This document shows positions 8,948 to 17,420 of a stretch of DNA of 64,000 nucleotides, piece after piece (positions within the stretch are counted from its first letter, which is position 1; each line of letters starts with the position of its first letter). The DNA comes from JAABRB01 sp963735025 (lineage in GTDB: Bacteria; Pseudomonadota; Gammaproteobacteria; Burkholderiales; SG8-39): assembly GCA_963735025.1 (NCBI GenBank), contig CAVTJG010000010.1, positions 290,338 through 354,337 on the forward strand, in the 5' to 3' direction. Position numbers and translations under genes: made by a program. The notes under the pieces were generated by a model. The model made no database searches and was not told the DNA's origin. It saw only the letters and a program-made list of their open reading frames with translations.

Positions 8948-10065
8948 TTGCGCTTCGACCGCATGGAATGGGGTGGCGCGTTCGGCGATCTTGGCACGCT
9001 GATCCCCTTTCTGGTCGCCTACATCGGCATCGGGTCGGTGCCGGCTACCGGCATCCTCTGTGCGTTCGGCCTCGCGCTCATCGCGACGGGCCTCGTCTAC
9101 GGGACCCCGATTCCCGTGCAGCCGATGAAGGCAGCGGGCGCGGTCGTCGCGACGCAAGCCGCCGCGCTTGCCATCTCGCCTCAAGCGGTTTTTGCGGCCA
9201 CGCTGGTGACCGGAGCGATCTGGCTGGCGCTGGGATTTAGCGGTGCCGCGCAGCGGGTCGCCACGCTCCTCAAGCCTGCGGTCATCTCCGGCGTGGTGCT
9301 GGGGCTGGGTGTCGCGTTCATGCTGGAAGGTCTCGCGAACATCGCGACGGGATGGCTGCTCGGAGGGATCACGCTCGTGGGGGCGTTTGCGCTACTGGCG
9401 CAGCGGCAGATTCCCGCGATGCTCGTCGTCCTTGCGTTCGGCGCCGTGGTCGCGCTCGTTCAACGACCGGAACTCGGCGCGCAGCTGCACGCGCTCGAGC
9501 CATCCTTCGAGCTTCCAAGTGTGGTCGTCGGCGGAATCACCCTGCACGATCTTGTGGTGGGGATGCTGTTCATCGCGTTGCCTCAGGTTCCGCTCACGCT
9601 GGGCACCGCGATCGTTGCAGTGACCGACCAGAACAACCGGCTCTTCCCGGATCGACCCGTGAGCGAGCGCAAGACCGCGATCTCGACCGGCGTGATCAAC
9701 CTGTTGGGTGGGCTGATCGGAGGCGTGCCGATGTGCCATGGCGCCGGTGGGCTGCCGCGCACTTCCGGTTCGGCGCGCGCACGGGGGGTGCTCCGGTCAT
9801 CATCGGCGCGACGCTCCTCGTACTCGGCCTCGCGTTCGGCGGATCCATAGAGACATTGCTGAAGCTCTTCCCGGTACCCGTGCTCGGTGCGGTCCTTTTC
9901 ATTGCCGGAGCACAACTCGCGGCCGGTTCGCGCGCCTGGAGTCTGCAGGGCGGGGAACGCTACGTGATGGTCGCCGTCGCGGCACTGGCGGTCTGGAATG
10001 CCGGGGTGGCGTGTGTATTCGGCGTCGTCGCGGCGGCCGTAGTCAAGCGCTGGTCGGTACATTGA
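8948..10065 (+). CDS. MOT1-family molybdate permease, one frameshift
   Basis: Secondary transporter of the MOT1 (sulfate/molybdate) family, about 372 residues with roughly ten membrane segments. Family signatures are GAFGDLGTLIPFLVAYIG near the N-terminus, PIPVQPMKAAGAVVATQ, LPQVPLTLGTAIVA and VPMCHGAGGLAAHFRFGART. The last is split by a one-base loss near 9752; translation then continues to SVH at 10065. I chose the TTG at 8948 because GGAGG stands seven bases before it and the resulting RFDRMEWGGA matches family N-termini; ATG at 8963 is the alternative. It gives an ATP-independent second route for molybdate. Confidence 0.85.
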
Positions 10066-10179
10066 TGCCGCCACCCGTTGGCCACTCCGGACGGGCTTGC
10101 GGGCCTGCTAGAATTCGTTCTTTTCAATCAACCACTTTGCCGACGGGCGCACGCGCCCGAGCGGCGCCAGGCCCCAGGA

Positions 10180-10671
10180 ATGAAGGTGTTCGGATTTGCC
10201 GGCTGGTCCGGGAGCGGAAAGACCACGCTGATCGAACAGCTGATTCCTCGATTCGTGGGCCGTGGGCTGAAAGTCTCGCTGATCAAGCACGCGCACCACA
10301 GCTTCGACGTCGACCAGCCGGGAAAGGATTCGTACCGTCACCGCCAGGCGGGCTGCCACGAGGTGCTGGTTACCTCCGGAAAACGCTGGGTCATCATGCA
10401 CGAACTGCACGGGGAACCCGAGCCGGATATCGACGATCAGATCAAGCGGATGGCCCCGTGCGACCTGCTGTTGATCGAGGGCTACAAGCGCTACCCGATG
10501 CCCAAGCTCGAGATCTACCGCGAGGTGAACGGCAAGCCGATGCTGTACCCCGAAGACGATCGCATCGTGGCCGCCGCATCCGATGTCCCGCTCGAGACGC
10601 GGCTCCCGCAGTTCGATCTGAACGATTACGACGGCATCGCGAAATTCATCCTCAAGCACAACGGATTTTGA
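10180..10671 (+). CDS. mobB: molybdopterin-guanine dinucleotide biosynthesis adaptor MobB
   Basis: Cytoplasmic GTP-binding protein of 163 residues that assists attachment of GMP to the molybdenum cofactor. The P-loop GWSGSGKTTL is at residues 8-17, followed by VSLIKHAHHSFDVDQPGKDS and DLLLIEGYKRYPMPKLEIYR, all diagnostic. The ATG at 10180 puts the P-loop at the usual distance. Its TGA overlaps the moeA ATG (TGATG), implying coupling. The partner MobA is not in the window. Frame intact. Confidence 0.95.
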   Translation: MKVFGFAGWSGSGKTTLIEQLIPRFVGRGLKVSLIKHAHHSFDVDQPGKDSYRHRQAGCHEVLVTSGKRWVIMHELHGEPEPDIDDQIKRMAPCDLLLIEGYKRYPMPKLEIYREVNGKPMLYPEDDRIVAAASDVPLETRLPQFDLNDYDGIAKFILKHNGF

Positions 10672-11876
10672 TGAACAAAGCAATGATCACGGTAGATGAG
10701 GCGCTCGGCGCACTCCTGGACGGGGCGGTGCCGATCGCCGACACCGAGTCGGTGCCCACGCTCGAGGCCACCGGACGGGTGCTCGCGGCGGATCAGTTCT
10801 CCACCGTTAGCGTGCCGCCGCTCGACAACACATCGATGGACGGTTACGCCGTTCGCGCCGCGGATTGTGCGAGTGGCACGGCGCGGCTCCGCGTGGCGCA
10901 ACGCATTCCGGCCGGTACGATCGGCCAGCCACTCGCGTCGGGCACGGCTGCGCGCATTTTCACCGGCGCGCCGATTCCGCCCGGTGCCGATGCGGTCGTG
11001 ATCCAGGAGGTCTGTACCGTCGAGGGCGAGGACGTCGTGGTGCGGCACAAGCCGAAGCAAGGCGAGTGGATCCGCAAATCGGGCGAAGACATTCGCGCGG
11101 AGAGTCGCATTCTCGAGCGTGGCACAAAGCTGACGCCCCAGGCGTGCGGACTCGCCGCGTCCGTGGGTCTGGCGACTCTGCCCGTCTACCGACGGCTGCG
11201 GGTCGCAGTTTTCTTTACCGGTAACGAGCTCGTGATGCCGGGAGAGAAGCTGCCCGAGGGCGCGATCTACAACTCCAACCGGTTCACGATCCGGGGACTG
11301 CTGCAGCGGCTCGGGTGCGAGGTGAACGATCTGGGCATCGTTCCGGACTCGCTCGAGGCGACGCGTGCCGCGTTTCGCCGCGCGGCGGCCGAGGCCGACC
11401 TCATCGTGACGAGCGGAGGGATGTCGGTCGGCGAGGAGGATTACGTGAAGGCCGCCGTCGAGGCCGAGGGCGAGATCGACATGTGGCGGATCGCGGTCAA
11501 GCCAGGCAAGCCGCTCGCTTTCGGCAAGGTCGGACGCGCGGCTTTCATCGGCCTGCCCGGCAACCCGGTATCGCTATTCGTCACGGCGATCGTGTTTGTG
11601 CGGCCGTTCATCCTGCGCCGTCAGGGTGTCGCGGCGATCGAGCCGCTCGCGTTGCCCGTACGGGCCGACTTCGATTGGCCAAAACCGGACGTGCGCCGCG
11701 AGTTCCTGCGGGTAAAATTGAACGGTGAGGGGGGATTGGAGCTTTTCCCGAACCAGGGTTCGGCGGTGCTGACCTCCGCGGTCTTCGCCGATGGCTTGGT
11801 CGACAATCCCGAGCGCCATCCAATTGCGCGGGGCGACATGGTTCGCTACATCCCGCTTTCGGAGCTCCTCGGATAG
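10671..11876 (+). CDS. moeA: molybdopterin molybdenumtransferase MoeA
   Basis: Inserts molybdate into adenylated molybdopterin. The 401-residue protein has the N-terminal MoeA fold with PPLDNTSMDGYAVRA, RIFTGAPIPPGADAVVIQE and GEWIRKSGEDI, then the MoCF-binding domain with VAVFFTGNELV, YNSNRFTIRGLLQRLG, IVTSGGMSVGEEDYVK and FIGLPGNPVS, and the C-terminal beta barrel. All motifs are in one frame. It overlaps mobB and is followed after 4 bases by moaD, linking metal uptake to cofactor assembly. An internal ATG at 10683 is a possible alternative start. Confidence 0.96.
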   Translation: MNKAMITVDEALGALLDGAVPIADTESVPTLEATGRVLAADQFSTVSVPPLDNTSMDGYAVRAADCASGTARLRVAQRIPAGTIGQPLASGTAARIFTGAPIPPGADAVVIQEVCTVEGEDVVVRHKPKQGEWIRKSGEDIRAESRILERGTKLTPQACGLAASVGLATLPVYRRLRVAVFFTGNELVMPGEKLPEGAIYNSNRFTIRGLLQRLGCEVNDLGIVPDSLEATRAAFRRAAAEADLIVTSGGMSVGEEDYVKAAVEAEGEIDMWRIAVKPGKPLAFGKVGRAAFIGLPGNPVSLFVTAIVFVRPFILRRQGVAAIEPLALPVRADFDWPKPDVRREFLRVKLNGEGGLELFPNQGSAVLTSAVFADGLVDNPERHPIARGDMVRYIPLSELLG

Positions 11877-11880
11877 TTGC

Positions 11881-12135
11881 ATGGTCAAACTGCTCTACTT
11901 CGCGAAGCTGCGTGAGGATCTCGGTAAGGGGTCCGAGGAGCTTGTCTTGCCCGGTGAAGTGACGACTGTCGCGGCCCTGCGTGCACATCTGATGGCGCGT
12001 GGTGCGGCCTGGCAGAGCGCGCTCGGACCGGGCGCTGCGCTGCGCGTCGCGGTCAATCAGGAAGTGGCTGAACCCGGCGCGCCGGTGCGCGCGGGCGACG
12101 AGGTTGCCTTCTTTCCGCCGGTGACCGGAGGCTGA
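11881..12135 (+). CDS. moaD: molybdopterin synthase small subunit MoaD
   Basis: Ubiquitin-like sulfur carrier of 84 residues. It begins VKLLYFAKLREDLGK, carries AVNQEVAEPGAPVRAGDEVAFFPPV and ends in the obligatory Gly-Gly (PVTGG), whose thiocarboxylate gives sulfur to precursor Z. It forms the synthase with MoaE, encoded one base downstream. The ATG at 11881 follows the moeA stop closely. Adenylation and sulfur-loading enzymes (MoeB and others) are not in the window. Confidence 0.95.
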   Translation: MVKLLYFAKLREDLGKGSEELVLPGEVTTVAALRAHLMARGAAWQSALGPGAALRVAVNQEVAEPGAPVRAGDEVAFFPPVTGG

Positions 12136-12136
12136 G

Positions 12137-12607
12137 ATGCCGGTTCGCATCCAGACCGAGGACTTCGACATCGCGCAGGAGGTCGCTGCACTGCGTGCGA
12201 CCAACCCCAAGGTCGGCGCGGTGGCCAGCTTCATCGGCACCGTTCGTGACATCAACGACGGGAGCGCCGTCGCGACCCTGACACTCGAACACTATCCGGG
12301 GATGACGGAAAAGGCCCTCGCGGAAATCGTGGCCGAGGCACGATCCCGCTGGCGCATCATCGACGTCACAGTGATTCATCGCGTCGGCGAGCTCAAGCCG
12401 CTCGACCAGATCGTGCTGGTGGTGGTCGTGGGCGAGCATCGCGGCGACGCGTTCGCGGCGTGCGAATTCCTGATGGACTACCTCAAGACCCGTGCGCCGT
12501 TCTGGAAGAAGGAGCAGACACCCGCAGGCAGCCGCTGGGTTGACGCGCGCGGATCGGACGACATTGCCGCTGAACGCTGGGGCAAGCCCAAGCGCGATGC
12601 AGCTTAG
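12137..12607 (+). CDS. moaE: molybdopterin synthase catalytic subunit MoaE
   Basis: Large subunit of molybdopterin synthase, 156 residues. Landmarks are VGAVASFIGTVRD, LEHYPGMTEKAL, VIHRVGELKPLDQIVLVVV, EHRGDAFAACEFLMDYLKTRAPFWKKE, and SRWVDAR; the lysines of the FWKKE segment belong to the active site. The gene is intact, starts one base after moaD and overlaps crcB by 11 bases. Confidence 0.96.
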   Translation: MPVRIQTEDFDIAQEVAALRATNPKVGAVASFIGTVRDINDGSAVATLTLEHYPGMTEKALAEIVAEARSRWRIIDVTVIHRVGELKPLDQIVLVVVVGEHRGDAFAACEFLMDYLKTRAPFWKKEQTPAGSRWVDARGSDDIAAERWGKPKRDAA

Positions 12608-12995
12608 CGCTTTCGCGGCCGTCGGCGTCGGCGCCGCGCTGGGTGCATGGGCACGATGGGGTCTTGGCGCAGCGCTGAACGCTGTCGTGCCAAATCTTCC
12701 GCTCGGCACGCTGGTGGCGAATCTTCTCGGCGGATATCTGATCGGCGCTGCCATCGCTCAACTCGAGAACGTCGCCGGCGTTTCGCCGGAAGTCCGGCTC
12801 TTCCTGATCACCGGGTTTCTGGGTGCGCTGACGACCTTCTCCACGTTCTCCGCCGAGGCGGTATCGCTCCTGCACTCCGGGCGATACGGCTGGATGGTCG
12901 CGCACTCGGCCCTGCACCTCTTCGGCTCGCTCGGAATGACGGTGCTCGGGCTGGAGACGGTTCGACGCTGCGGGGTTTGCGCGGGAAGGGATTGA
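12597..12995 (+). CDS. crcB: fluoride channel CrcB/Fluc
   Basis: Dual-topology membrane protein that exports fluoride, 132 residues with four hydrophobic segments. Signatures are GAWARWGLG, LGTLVANLLGGYLIG and ITGFLGALTTFSTFSAEAV, containing the conserved Asn of the first pore helix and the Phe-rich TFSTF motif. The ATG at 12597 lies inside the 3' end of moaE, so it is probably translated from the moa message. No fluoride riboswitch is visible upstream because the gene is embedded in the operon. The DUF190 gene facing it is a common companion. Confidence 0.93.
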   Translation: MQLSAFAAVGVGAALGAWARWGLGAALNAVVPNLPLGTLVANLLGGYLIGAAIAQLENVAGVSPEVRLFLITGFLGALTTFSTFSAEAVSLLHSGRYGWMVAHSALHLFGSLGMTVLGLETVRRCGVCAGRD

Positions 12996-13000
12996 AGTTT

Positions 13001-13117
13001 TTTCCCCTCCTTTCCGGAGAGGGGTCCGGCCGAAGGGCGGGGGGTGGTTACGGCTTCGAACGGAGTCGTGCACCACGCCGTCCGCTCTCTCGTCCACCCC
13101 TCCTCGGAGAGGAGGGG
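13001..13117. repeat. GC-rich inverted-repeat block (REP-like)
   Basis: Non-coding block between the convergent crcB and DUF190 genes. It starts with CCCCTC and GAGAGGGG arms around 13004-13024 and ends with a perfect CCCCTCCTC/GAGGAGGGG hairpin at 13097-13117 (loop GGA). The purine/pyrimidine blocks resemble dispersed intergenic palindromes of betaproteobacteria. It may also end transcription from both sides. Confidence 0.5.
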
Positions 13118-13139
13118 ATGCGTAAAGACCTCAAGAATC

Positions 13140-13463
13140 CTACGCGTCGTCCCCCGTCGTCCCGAATTCCGCGGGGATCCGCGCGTAGAACGCCTTGATC
13201 TTCTCTTTCCGCATCAAATCCAGCAGCGACTCCGCCTGCGCGTCGGTCACGATGAACTCGACCTCCACTGACAGGTCGGCGCTCAGCTCGAAAAACCGCT
13301 GCTCGTGCACCACGCCGTGCCGGCCGTAACCGGCAATCGCCCGGAACGCGGAGCCACCTGGAACGCCGAGCGCGCGCGCCTGCTCGAGAAGCCACTCGTA
13401 GAGGAGCTTGCTGCCGTGCTTGTGATTCTCGTGAACGTAGAAGCGCAGGTAGGAGGCTTTCAT
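13140..13463 (-). CDS. DUF190 family protein
   Basis: Small soluble protein of 107 residues with the DUF190 (PII-like fold) features: YLRFYVHENHKHGSKLLYEWLLEQA, GSAFRAIAGYGRHGVVHEQRFFEL and VEVEFIVTD. Members often sit beside crcB or cyclic-nucleotide-responsive genes, but their biochemical role is not settled; a regulatory, nucleotide-binding role is inferred from the fold. It converges on crcB, separated by the palindromic block. Frame intact. Confidence 0.88.
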   Translation of the reverse strand: MKASYLRFYVHENHKHGSKLLYEWLLEQARALGVPGGSAFRAIAGYGRHGVVHEQRFFELSADLSVEVEFIVTDAQAESLLDLMRKEKIKAFYARIPAEFGTTGDDA

Positions 13464-13585
13464 GGGATTCGGCCGAACGACTGGGCTATACCGACAGTAT
13501 AGGCTTTGCGCATGCGGTCGCGTTCGGCGCGCCGGTTATTGATCTTTCTCTAGCCAGCCCCGCAGCTCGGTCTTCAACCCGAACG

Positions 13586-13609
13586 TACAAGGGGGCGCAC
13601 CCCCTTGTA
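13586..13609 (-). terminator. hairpin after the acyl-CoA ligase gene
   Basis: Perfect ten-base-pair stem TACAAGGGGG/CCCCCTTGTA with loop CGCA, twelve bases beyond the ligase stop. It lacks a long U tract, so its strength as a terminator is uncertain. Confidence 0.5.
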
Positions 13610-13620
13610 TATCCCCCAAG

Positions 13621-15159
13621 TCAGCGACCGGCTTCGCGCGCGAGAATCGCGCGAAGCTCGGTCTTCAGTATCTTTCCGTAGTTGTTCTTCGGCAGCTGTT
13701 CGACAAAGCGGTATTGCTTCGGCCGCTTGAACCGCGCGATGCGCTCAAGGCAGAGCGCGTCGAGATCGGGAGCGGCGACCTCCGCGCCGGGTGTGCGGAC
13801 GACGAACGCGACCACTTCCTCGCCCCATTCGGCGTGCACGCGGCCAACCACGGAAACCTCCGTGACGCCCGGATGCATGAGCAGCACTTCCTCGACTTCA
13901 CGCGGATAGATGTTCGAGCCACCGCTGATGATCATGTCCTTCGAGCGATCCAGCAGCGTGAGAAACCCGTCCGGGTCGATCGCTCCGACGTCGCCGGTAT
14001 GGAGCCAACCTCCCGCCAGGGCAGCCGAGGTGGCCTCGGGATTGCGCCAGTAACCCTTCATCACCGGATCCCCGCGAACCAGCACTTCGCCAGTCGTGTC
14101 CGGCGGAAGGGGTCGATCGTCGGGATCCGCGACGATGACTTCGACCGCCGACTGCGCGACGCCGACCGAGGCCAGTCGGTGCGCGTAGCGCGGGTGGGAA
14201 GACGCGCCGAAATGATGCTTTGCCAGTGCGGTGATGGTCATCGGGCTCTCGCCTTGACCGTAGATTTGCGCGAAGCGGTCGCCCATTACCGCCAGCGCAT
14301 CCTGGATGTCCGCGACGTACATCGGGCCGCCACCGTAGATCACGGTTTTCAAGCCGTCGAGCGCGGGACGGGCCGCGCGAGCGTAGTCCACCATGCGCTT
14401 GACCATCGTCGGTGCCGCGAAAATTGCGGCGCCGCCATGATGTGCAGCAAGGCGGAAGATCTCGTCGGGCTCGAAAGATCCGCTTTCCGGAATGACCTGC
14501 TGCGCAGCCTGCGCGACGTGCGGCAACCCGTACATGCCAGATCCGTGCGACATCGGCGCCGCGTGAATGATCGAGTCGCCGGGCGCAATCGTGTCGACGT
14601 CGGCGAAATAGCACAATGTCGCCGCCATCAGGTTGTGATGAGTGAGCATCACACCCTTTGGGCGGCCGGTGGTACCGCTCGTATAGAACAGCCAGGCAAG
14701 ATCGGTGGACGGGTCGTCTCGAATCGGCGCTGGACCGCCGCCAAAGAGCGTGCGGTACTCCGCCGAGCCCACCTCGATCAGGCGCTGGAGCGCGGGGAGC
14801 GACTCGGCGAGCGGTGCCAGTCCCGACACGAAATCCGGGCTGACGAAGCAGACCCGGGCCGCACTGTCTTCAAGAATGTACTGGACTTCGCGCGGGTGCA
14901 GCTTTGCATTGATGGGTACGGCCGCAAATCCGCCCCACCACACGCCCCACTGCATTTCCACGTACTCGGGGCAGTTATGCATGAACAGGGCGACACGGTC
15001 GCCGGGTGCGAGGGCAAGCCGCGTGCGTAGCGCTTCCGCCAGCTCGGCGCTACGCCGTGCGAGGTGCGCGTAAGTCGCATAGCGGAGCGGTCCGCGCGAG
15101 ACGGCGGGCGCGTCGGGAAAGACTCCTGCCGCGCGGGCCAGGAGGCGTGCCAGGTTCAT
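13621..15159 (-). CDS. AMP-forming acyl-CoA synthetase/ligase
   Basis: ANL-superfamily enzyme of 512 residues that activates a carboxylic acid through an acyl-AMP to its CoA thioester. The phosphate loop LFYTSGTTGRPKGVMLTHHN is near residues 165-185, with IYGQGESPMT (adenine-binding region), GWLHTGDVG, and the C-terminal catalytic lysine in PKNNYGKILK. The acid substrate is not evident from sequence; long-, medium-chain or aromatic acids are possible. The gene stands alone with hairpins on both sides. Complete and in frame. Confidence 0.88.
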   Translation of the reverse strand: MNLARLLARAAGVFPDAPAVSRGPLRYATYAHLARRSAELAEALRTRLALAPGDRVALFMHNCPEYVEMQWGVWWGGFAAVPINAKLHPREVQYILEDSAARVCFVSPDFVSGLAPLAESLPALQRLIEVGSAEYRTLFGGGPAPIRDDPSTDLAWLFYTSGTTGRPKGVMLTHHNLMAATLCYFADVDTIAPGDSIIHAAPMSHGSGMYGLPHVAQAAQQVIPESGSFEPDEIFRLAAHHGGAAIFAAPTMVKRMVDYARAARPALDGLKTVIYGGGPMYVADIQDALAVMGDRFAQIYGQGESPMTITALAKHHFGASSHPRYAHRLASVGVAQSAVEVIVADPDDRPLPPDTTGEVLVRGDPVMKGYWRNPEATSAALAGGWLHTGDVGAIDPDGFLTLLDRSKDMIISGGSNIYPREVEEVLLMHPGVTEVSVVGRVHAEWGEEVVAFVVRTPGAEVAAPDLDALCLERIARFKRPKQYRFVEQLPKNNYGKILKTELRAILAREAGR

Positions 15160-15189
15160 GGTTGGAATCGGCCTCTCAACAATCTCCGC

Positions 15190-15257
15190 AAGAGTCCGGC
15201 TTTTCGGGCTCTTGTGCCGAGATAGGGAATTCGCAAAAGGGGATGGCCCCCTTTTGC
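15190..15257. repeat. two adjacent hairpins upstream of the ligase gene
   Basis: The first is an eight-pair stem AAGAGTCC/GGGCTCTT at 15190-15213 (one G-U pair). The second is a perfect ten-pair stem GCAAAAGGGG/CCCCTTTTGC at 15233-15257 with loop ATGGC. They lie between the ligase start (15159) and a small gene ending at 15432, so they may terminate that gene's leftward transcript. The rest of 15258-15431 shows nothing recognisable. Confidence 0.5.
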
Positions 15258-15431
15258 TGCGTTCCTTGGGCCGATTCTAGCCGCGCACGTCGTGTCGCGA
15301 ATTTCCGCCGGAGGGGCCCCGTCGCACGCCGGACTGCTAATCCGCCAGGGAGAAGGAGGAGGGTACCTGGGCGGGGCAGGCCAGCGCGGAGGGGTTACTG
15401 GCCGCCGCGGCTTGTGGCCGCGGCGGGAAGA

Positions 15432-15737
15432 TCATGAGGACTGGATACGGCTTCCGAGCGGCGCCTGAGCGGCCGCAGTGGCCTTCGCTTTGGCCTGGCG
15501 GAACAGGTTCACCGCCCAATCGCGGACTGCGCCAGCGATGCTCCACGCAGCCTCCGAGCGCATTGCTTGCGCGCGTCTCTCGATGGCGGCGTAATCCAGC
15601 ATCATCTCATCCAAGTCGTGATTGCTGCGGCGCGGCGAAATTGCTTCGCCGTTCGCCGATTTCCCGGCATCCGCAGCACGTACTGCCGTGCTTGCTGTCG
15701 GTCCGTTCAACGTCAATTTCGTTTCGATCGTCGTCAT
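15432..15737 (-). CDS. small hypothetical protein, 101 residues
   Basis: I do not recognise a named family. The start at 15737 (MTTIETKLTLN) is supported by a ribosome site AGGAGTC seven bases upstream; longer upstream readings would lack one. The N-terminal 45 residues are Ala/Thr/Ser-rich and probably disordered. Residues 46-90 form an amphipathic helical region (LDEMMLDYAAIERRAQAMR, then WAVNLFRQAKAKATAAA). The pattern of short acidic-basic helices resembles small cytoplasmic proteins of proteobacteria of unknown role. Two hairpins follow the gene. Confidence 0.6.
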   Translation of the reverse strand: MTTIETKLTLNGPTASTAVRAADAGKSANGEAISPRRSNHDLDEMMLDYAAIERRAQAMRSEAAWSIAGAVRDWAVNLFRQAKAKATAAAQAPLGSRIQSS

Positions 15738-15993
15738 GCTGACTCCTGGATACCTTGTTGATCTATTTGCGATGTTGCATTGCACAGGAGGAATATAGGG
15801 GCGCACCCGTGCAATGTCCAATCGCTCATTTGGATGTCCGCGATCGACGGTGGTTATACTGTGTCTAAAGTCACGCTGCAATGCGTCATCGACCGCCTCC
15901 GAAAGGGGCTGGGGCACCCGGAATTACAGCGGTGGGGACGAGCGTTGGGAGTGCGCGCAACCTGCGCGCGCCGGGGAGGTCGGAATACGCCGG

Positions 15994-17292
15994 TCAGTGT
16001 GACGCCGCGAGCTTCGCGTTCACTTCGGTCAAGCGGTTGATCAGCACCCGCATGAACGCCTTCTGGAAGCTGACCTGGCAAGTGGGGCTCGCGACCTGCA
16101 ACGCCTTCGACTTGATCTCGATGACCGAGATCTCACCCATCGCAGTGATGGTCGTTGTCCGTTGGCCGAGCCGCTGGCTGAAATAGAGGATTTCGCCGAA
16201 TACGCCGCCGCGCTCGATCGTATTGATGTTCTTGCCGCTCAGGCTGACGTTTACCTTGCCCTGCACGAGCAGGTAGAAGCTGTCGCCTTGCTCGCCTTCA
16301 TTGATGATGACCGTGCCCTTGGGGATCATACGCCAGCTCGAGATTCGCAGCGCCTCCCACAGCACCACATCGTCGAAGTCCTCGAAGAACGGCAATCCGC
16401 GGAGCTCGCTGAATTTCTCCGAGTCGGAGAGCGCATCGCCCGCCAGGCGCAACGTTCCGAACGCCTTCGAGAGGTCCTTGCCGAAATCGATCCATGTCCG
16501 GTAGCGGTCGGCCGCGTTCTTCTGGATCGCCTGGAGGCAGATCTCGTCCAGGAGTGGCGGCAGCTCCGGGCGGAAGGTCGAAGGGGGAGGCGCCTCCACG
16601 TTCAGGATTTCGTAGGTCAGAGAGAGCTGGTTCGACGCATTGAACGGCAGGCGGCCGGTGAGCAGCTTGTACATCACTACGCCCAGCGAGTAGATATCGG
16701 TCTGGTGGGTCAGATTCTCGAGTCGCACCTGCTCCGGCGACATGTAAGCGGGCGAGCCGATCCCGGTGAGCTGAGTCGTATCCTGGGCGAGCTGCTCCTG
16801 AAACGACGCGCCGAAGTCGCTGACCTTGATTTCTCCGTCGGGGCTGTAGAGGAGATTGCCGGGCTTGATATCGCGATGGATGACGCCATTCTGAAAGGCG
16901 AAGTCGAGCGCTCGGATGCACTTGAAAATGATCTCGACCACCTTGCCGAGTGGGAGCAGGCTGTCAACCTCGCAGTAGCTTTCCAGCGTGGTTCCCGGGA
17001 TATGCTCCATGACGATGTAGCTGTATTCGGGCTCGCTCACCGCGTCGTAGATCTCGACGATGTGCGGGTGCAGGAGCCGGCCGGCGAGCGCCGCTTCGGC
17101 GAGAAAGCCCTTGCGCAGCAGCTTGCGCTGCATTTCCGTCGCGCCGTCCTCGAAAAAGAACACCTTGATGGCGACATCCCGGTCGGCGAACGTGTCGCGG
17201 CCCAGGAACACCTTGCTGGTCGCACCTTTCCCGATCTCCTTCAAAATCGGGTACTTCCCGATGCGCCAGTCGAGCTCGAATTTCATTGCCAT
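15994..17292 (-). CDS. Ser/Thr protein kinase with C-terminal cyclic-nucleotide-binding domain
   Basis: Hanks-type kinase of 432 residues fused to a CAP-ED domain. From the ATG at 17292: glycine loop IGKGATSKVF (20-29), ATP lysine in VAIK (K43), catalytic HRDIKPGN (139-146), DFG (159-161), and SPEQ in place of APE. From about residue 310 a cNMP-binding fold follows, with IPKGTVIINEGEQGDSFYLLVQG and GGVFGEI. There is no membrane segment, so it is cytoplasmic. Activation by a cyclic nucleotide is an inference; the canonical phosphate-binding Arg-Ala pair is not clear in the sequence. A GTG at 17313 or ATG at 17286 could also be the start. Divergent from clpB. Confidence 0.9.
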   Translation of the reverse strand: MAMKFELDWRIGKYPILKEIGKGATSKVFLGRDTFADRDVAIKVFFFEDGATEMQRKLLRKGFLAEAALAGRLLHPHIVEIYDAVSEPEYSYIVMEHIPGTTLESYCEVDSLLPLGKVVEIIFKCIRALDFAFQNGVIHRDIKPGNLLYSPDGEIKVSDFGASFQEQLAQDTTQLTGIGSPAYMSPEQVRLENLTHQTDIYSLGVVMYKLLTGRLPFNASNQLSLTYEILNVEAPPPSTFRPELPPLLDEICLQAIQKNAADRYRTWIDFGKDLSKAFGTLRLAGDALSDSEKFSELRGLPFFEDFDDVVLWEALRISSWRMIPKGTVIINEGEQGDSFYLLVQGKVNVSLSGKNINTIERGGVFGEILYFSQRLGQRTTTITAMGEISVIEIKSKALQVASPTCQVSFQKAFMRVLINRLTEVNAKLAASH

Positions 17293-17363
17293 GGGGTAAT
17301 TTGCGGATTTCACTGAGTTTATCCCACGGGTACCCGAAGAAAGAACGGCAAGGTCCCGTCGGA

Positions 17364-17392
17364 CTTGAAAAATTCGGCATTCGGCCGCACGT
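17364..17392 (+). promoter_or_regulatory. possible heat-shock (sigma-32) promoter of clpB
   Basis: CTTGAAA at 17364-17370 matches the sigma-32 -35 element exactly. After 14 bases a CCGCACGT-like segment at 17385-17392 is a weak match to CCCCATNT. The position, about 30 bases before the clpB start, fits a chaperone gene, but the -10 part is poor. Confidence 0.35.
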
Positions 17393-17420
17393 GGTTACCA
17401 GCTGACTTGGGGAAACTTCC

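Noticed and set aside
12996..13140. fluoride riboswitch near crcB
   Set aside because: The region is downstream of crcB and forms simple hairpins, without the fluoride aptamer pseudoknot layout.
13396..13443. possible CRISPR or similar array in short repeats of the window
   Set aside because: The only regular short repeats are the four contiguous 12-base units before serC; no spacer-repeat pattern or cas gene occurs anywhere.
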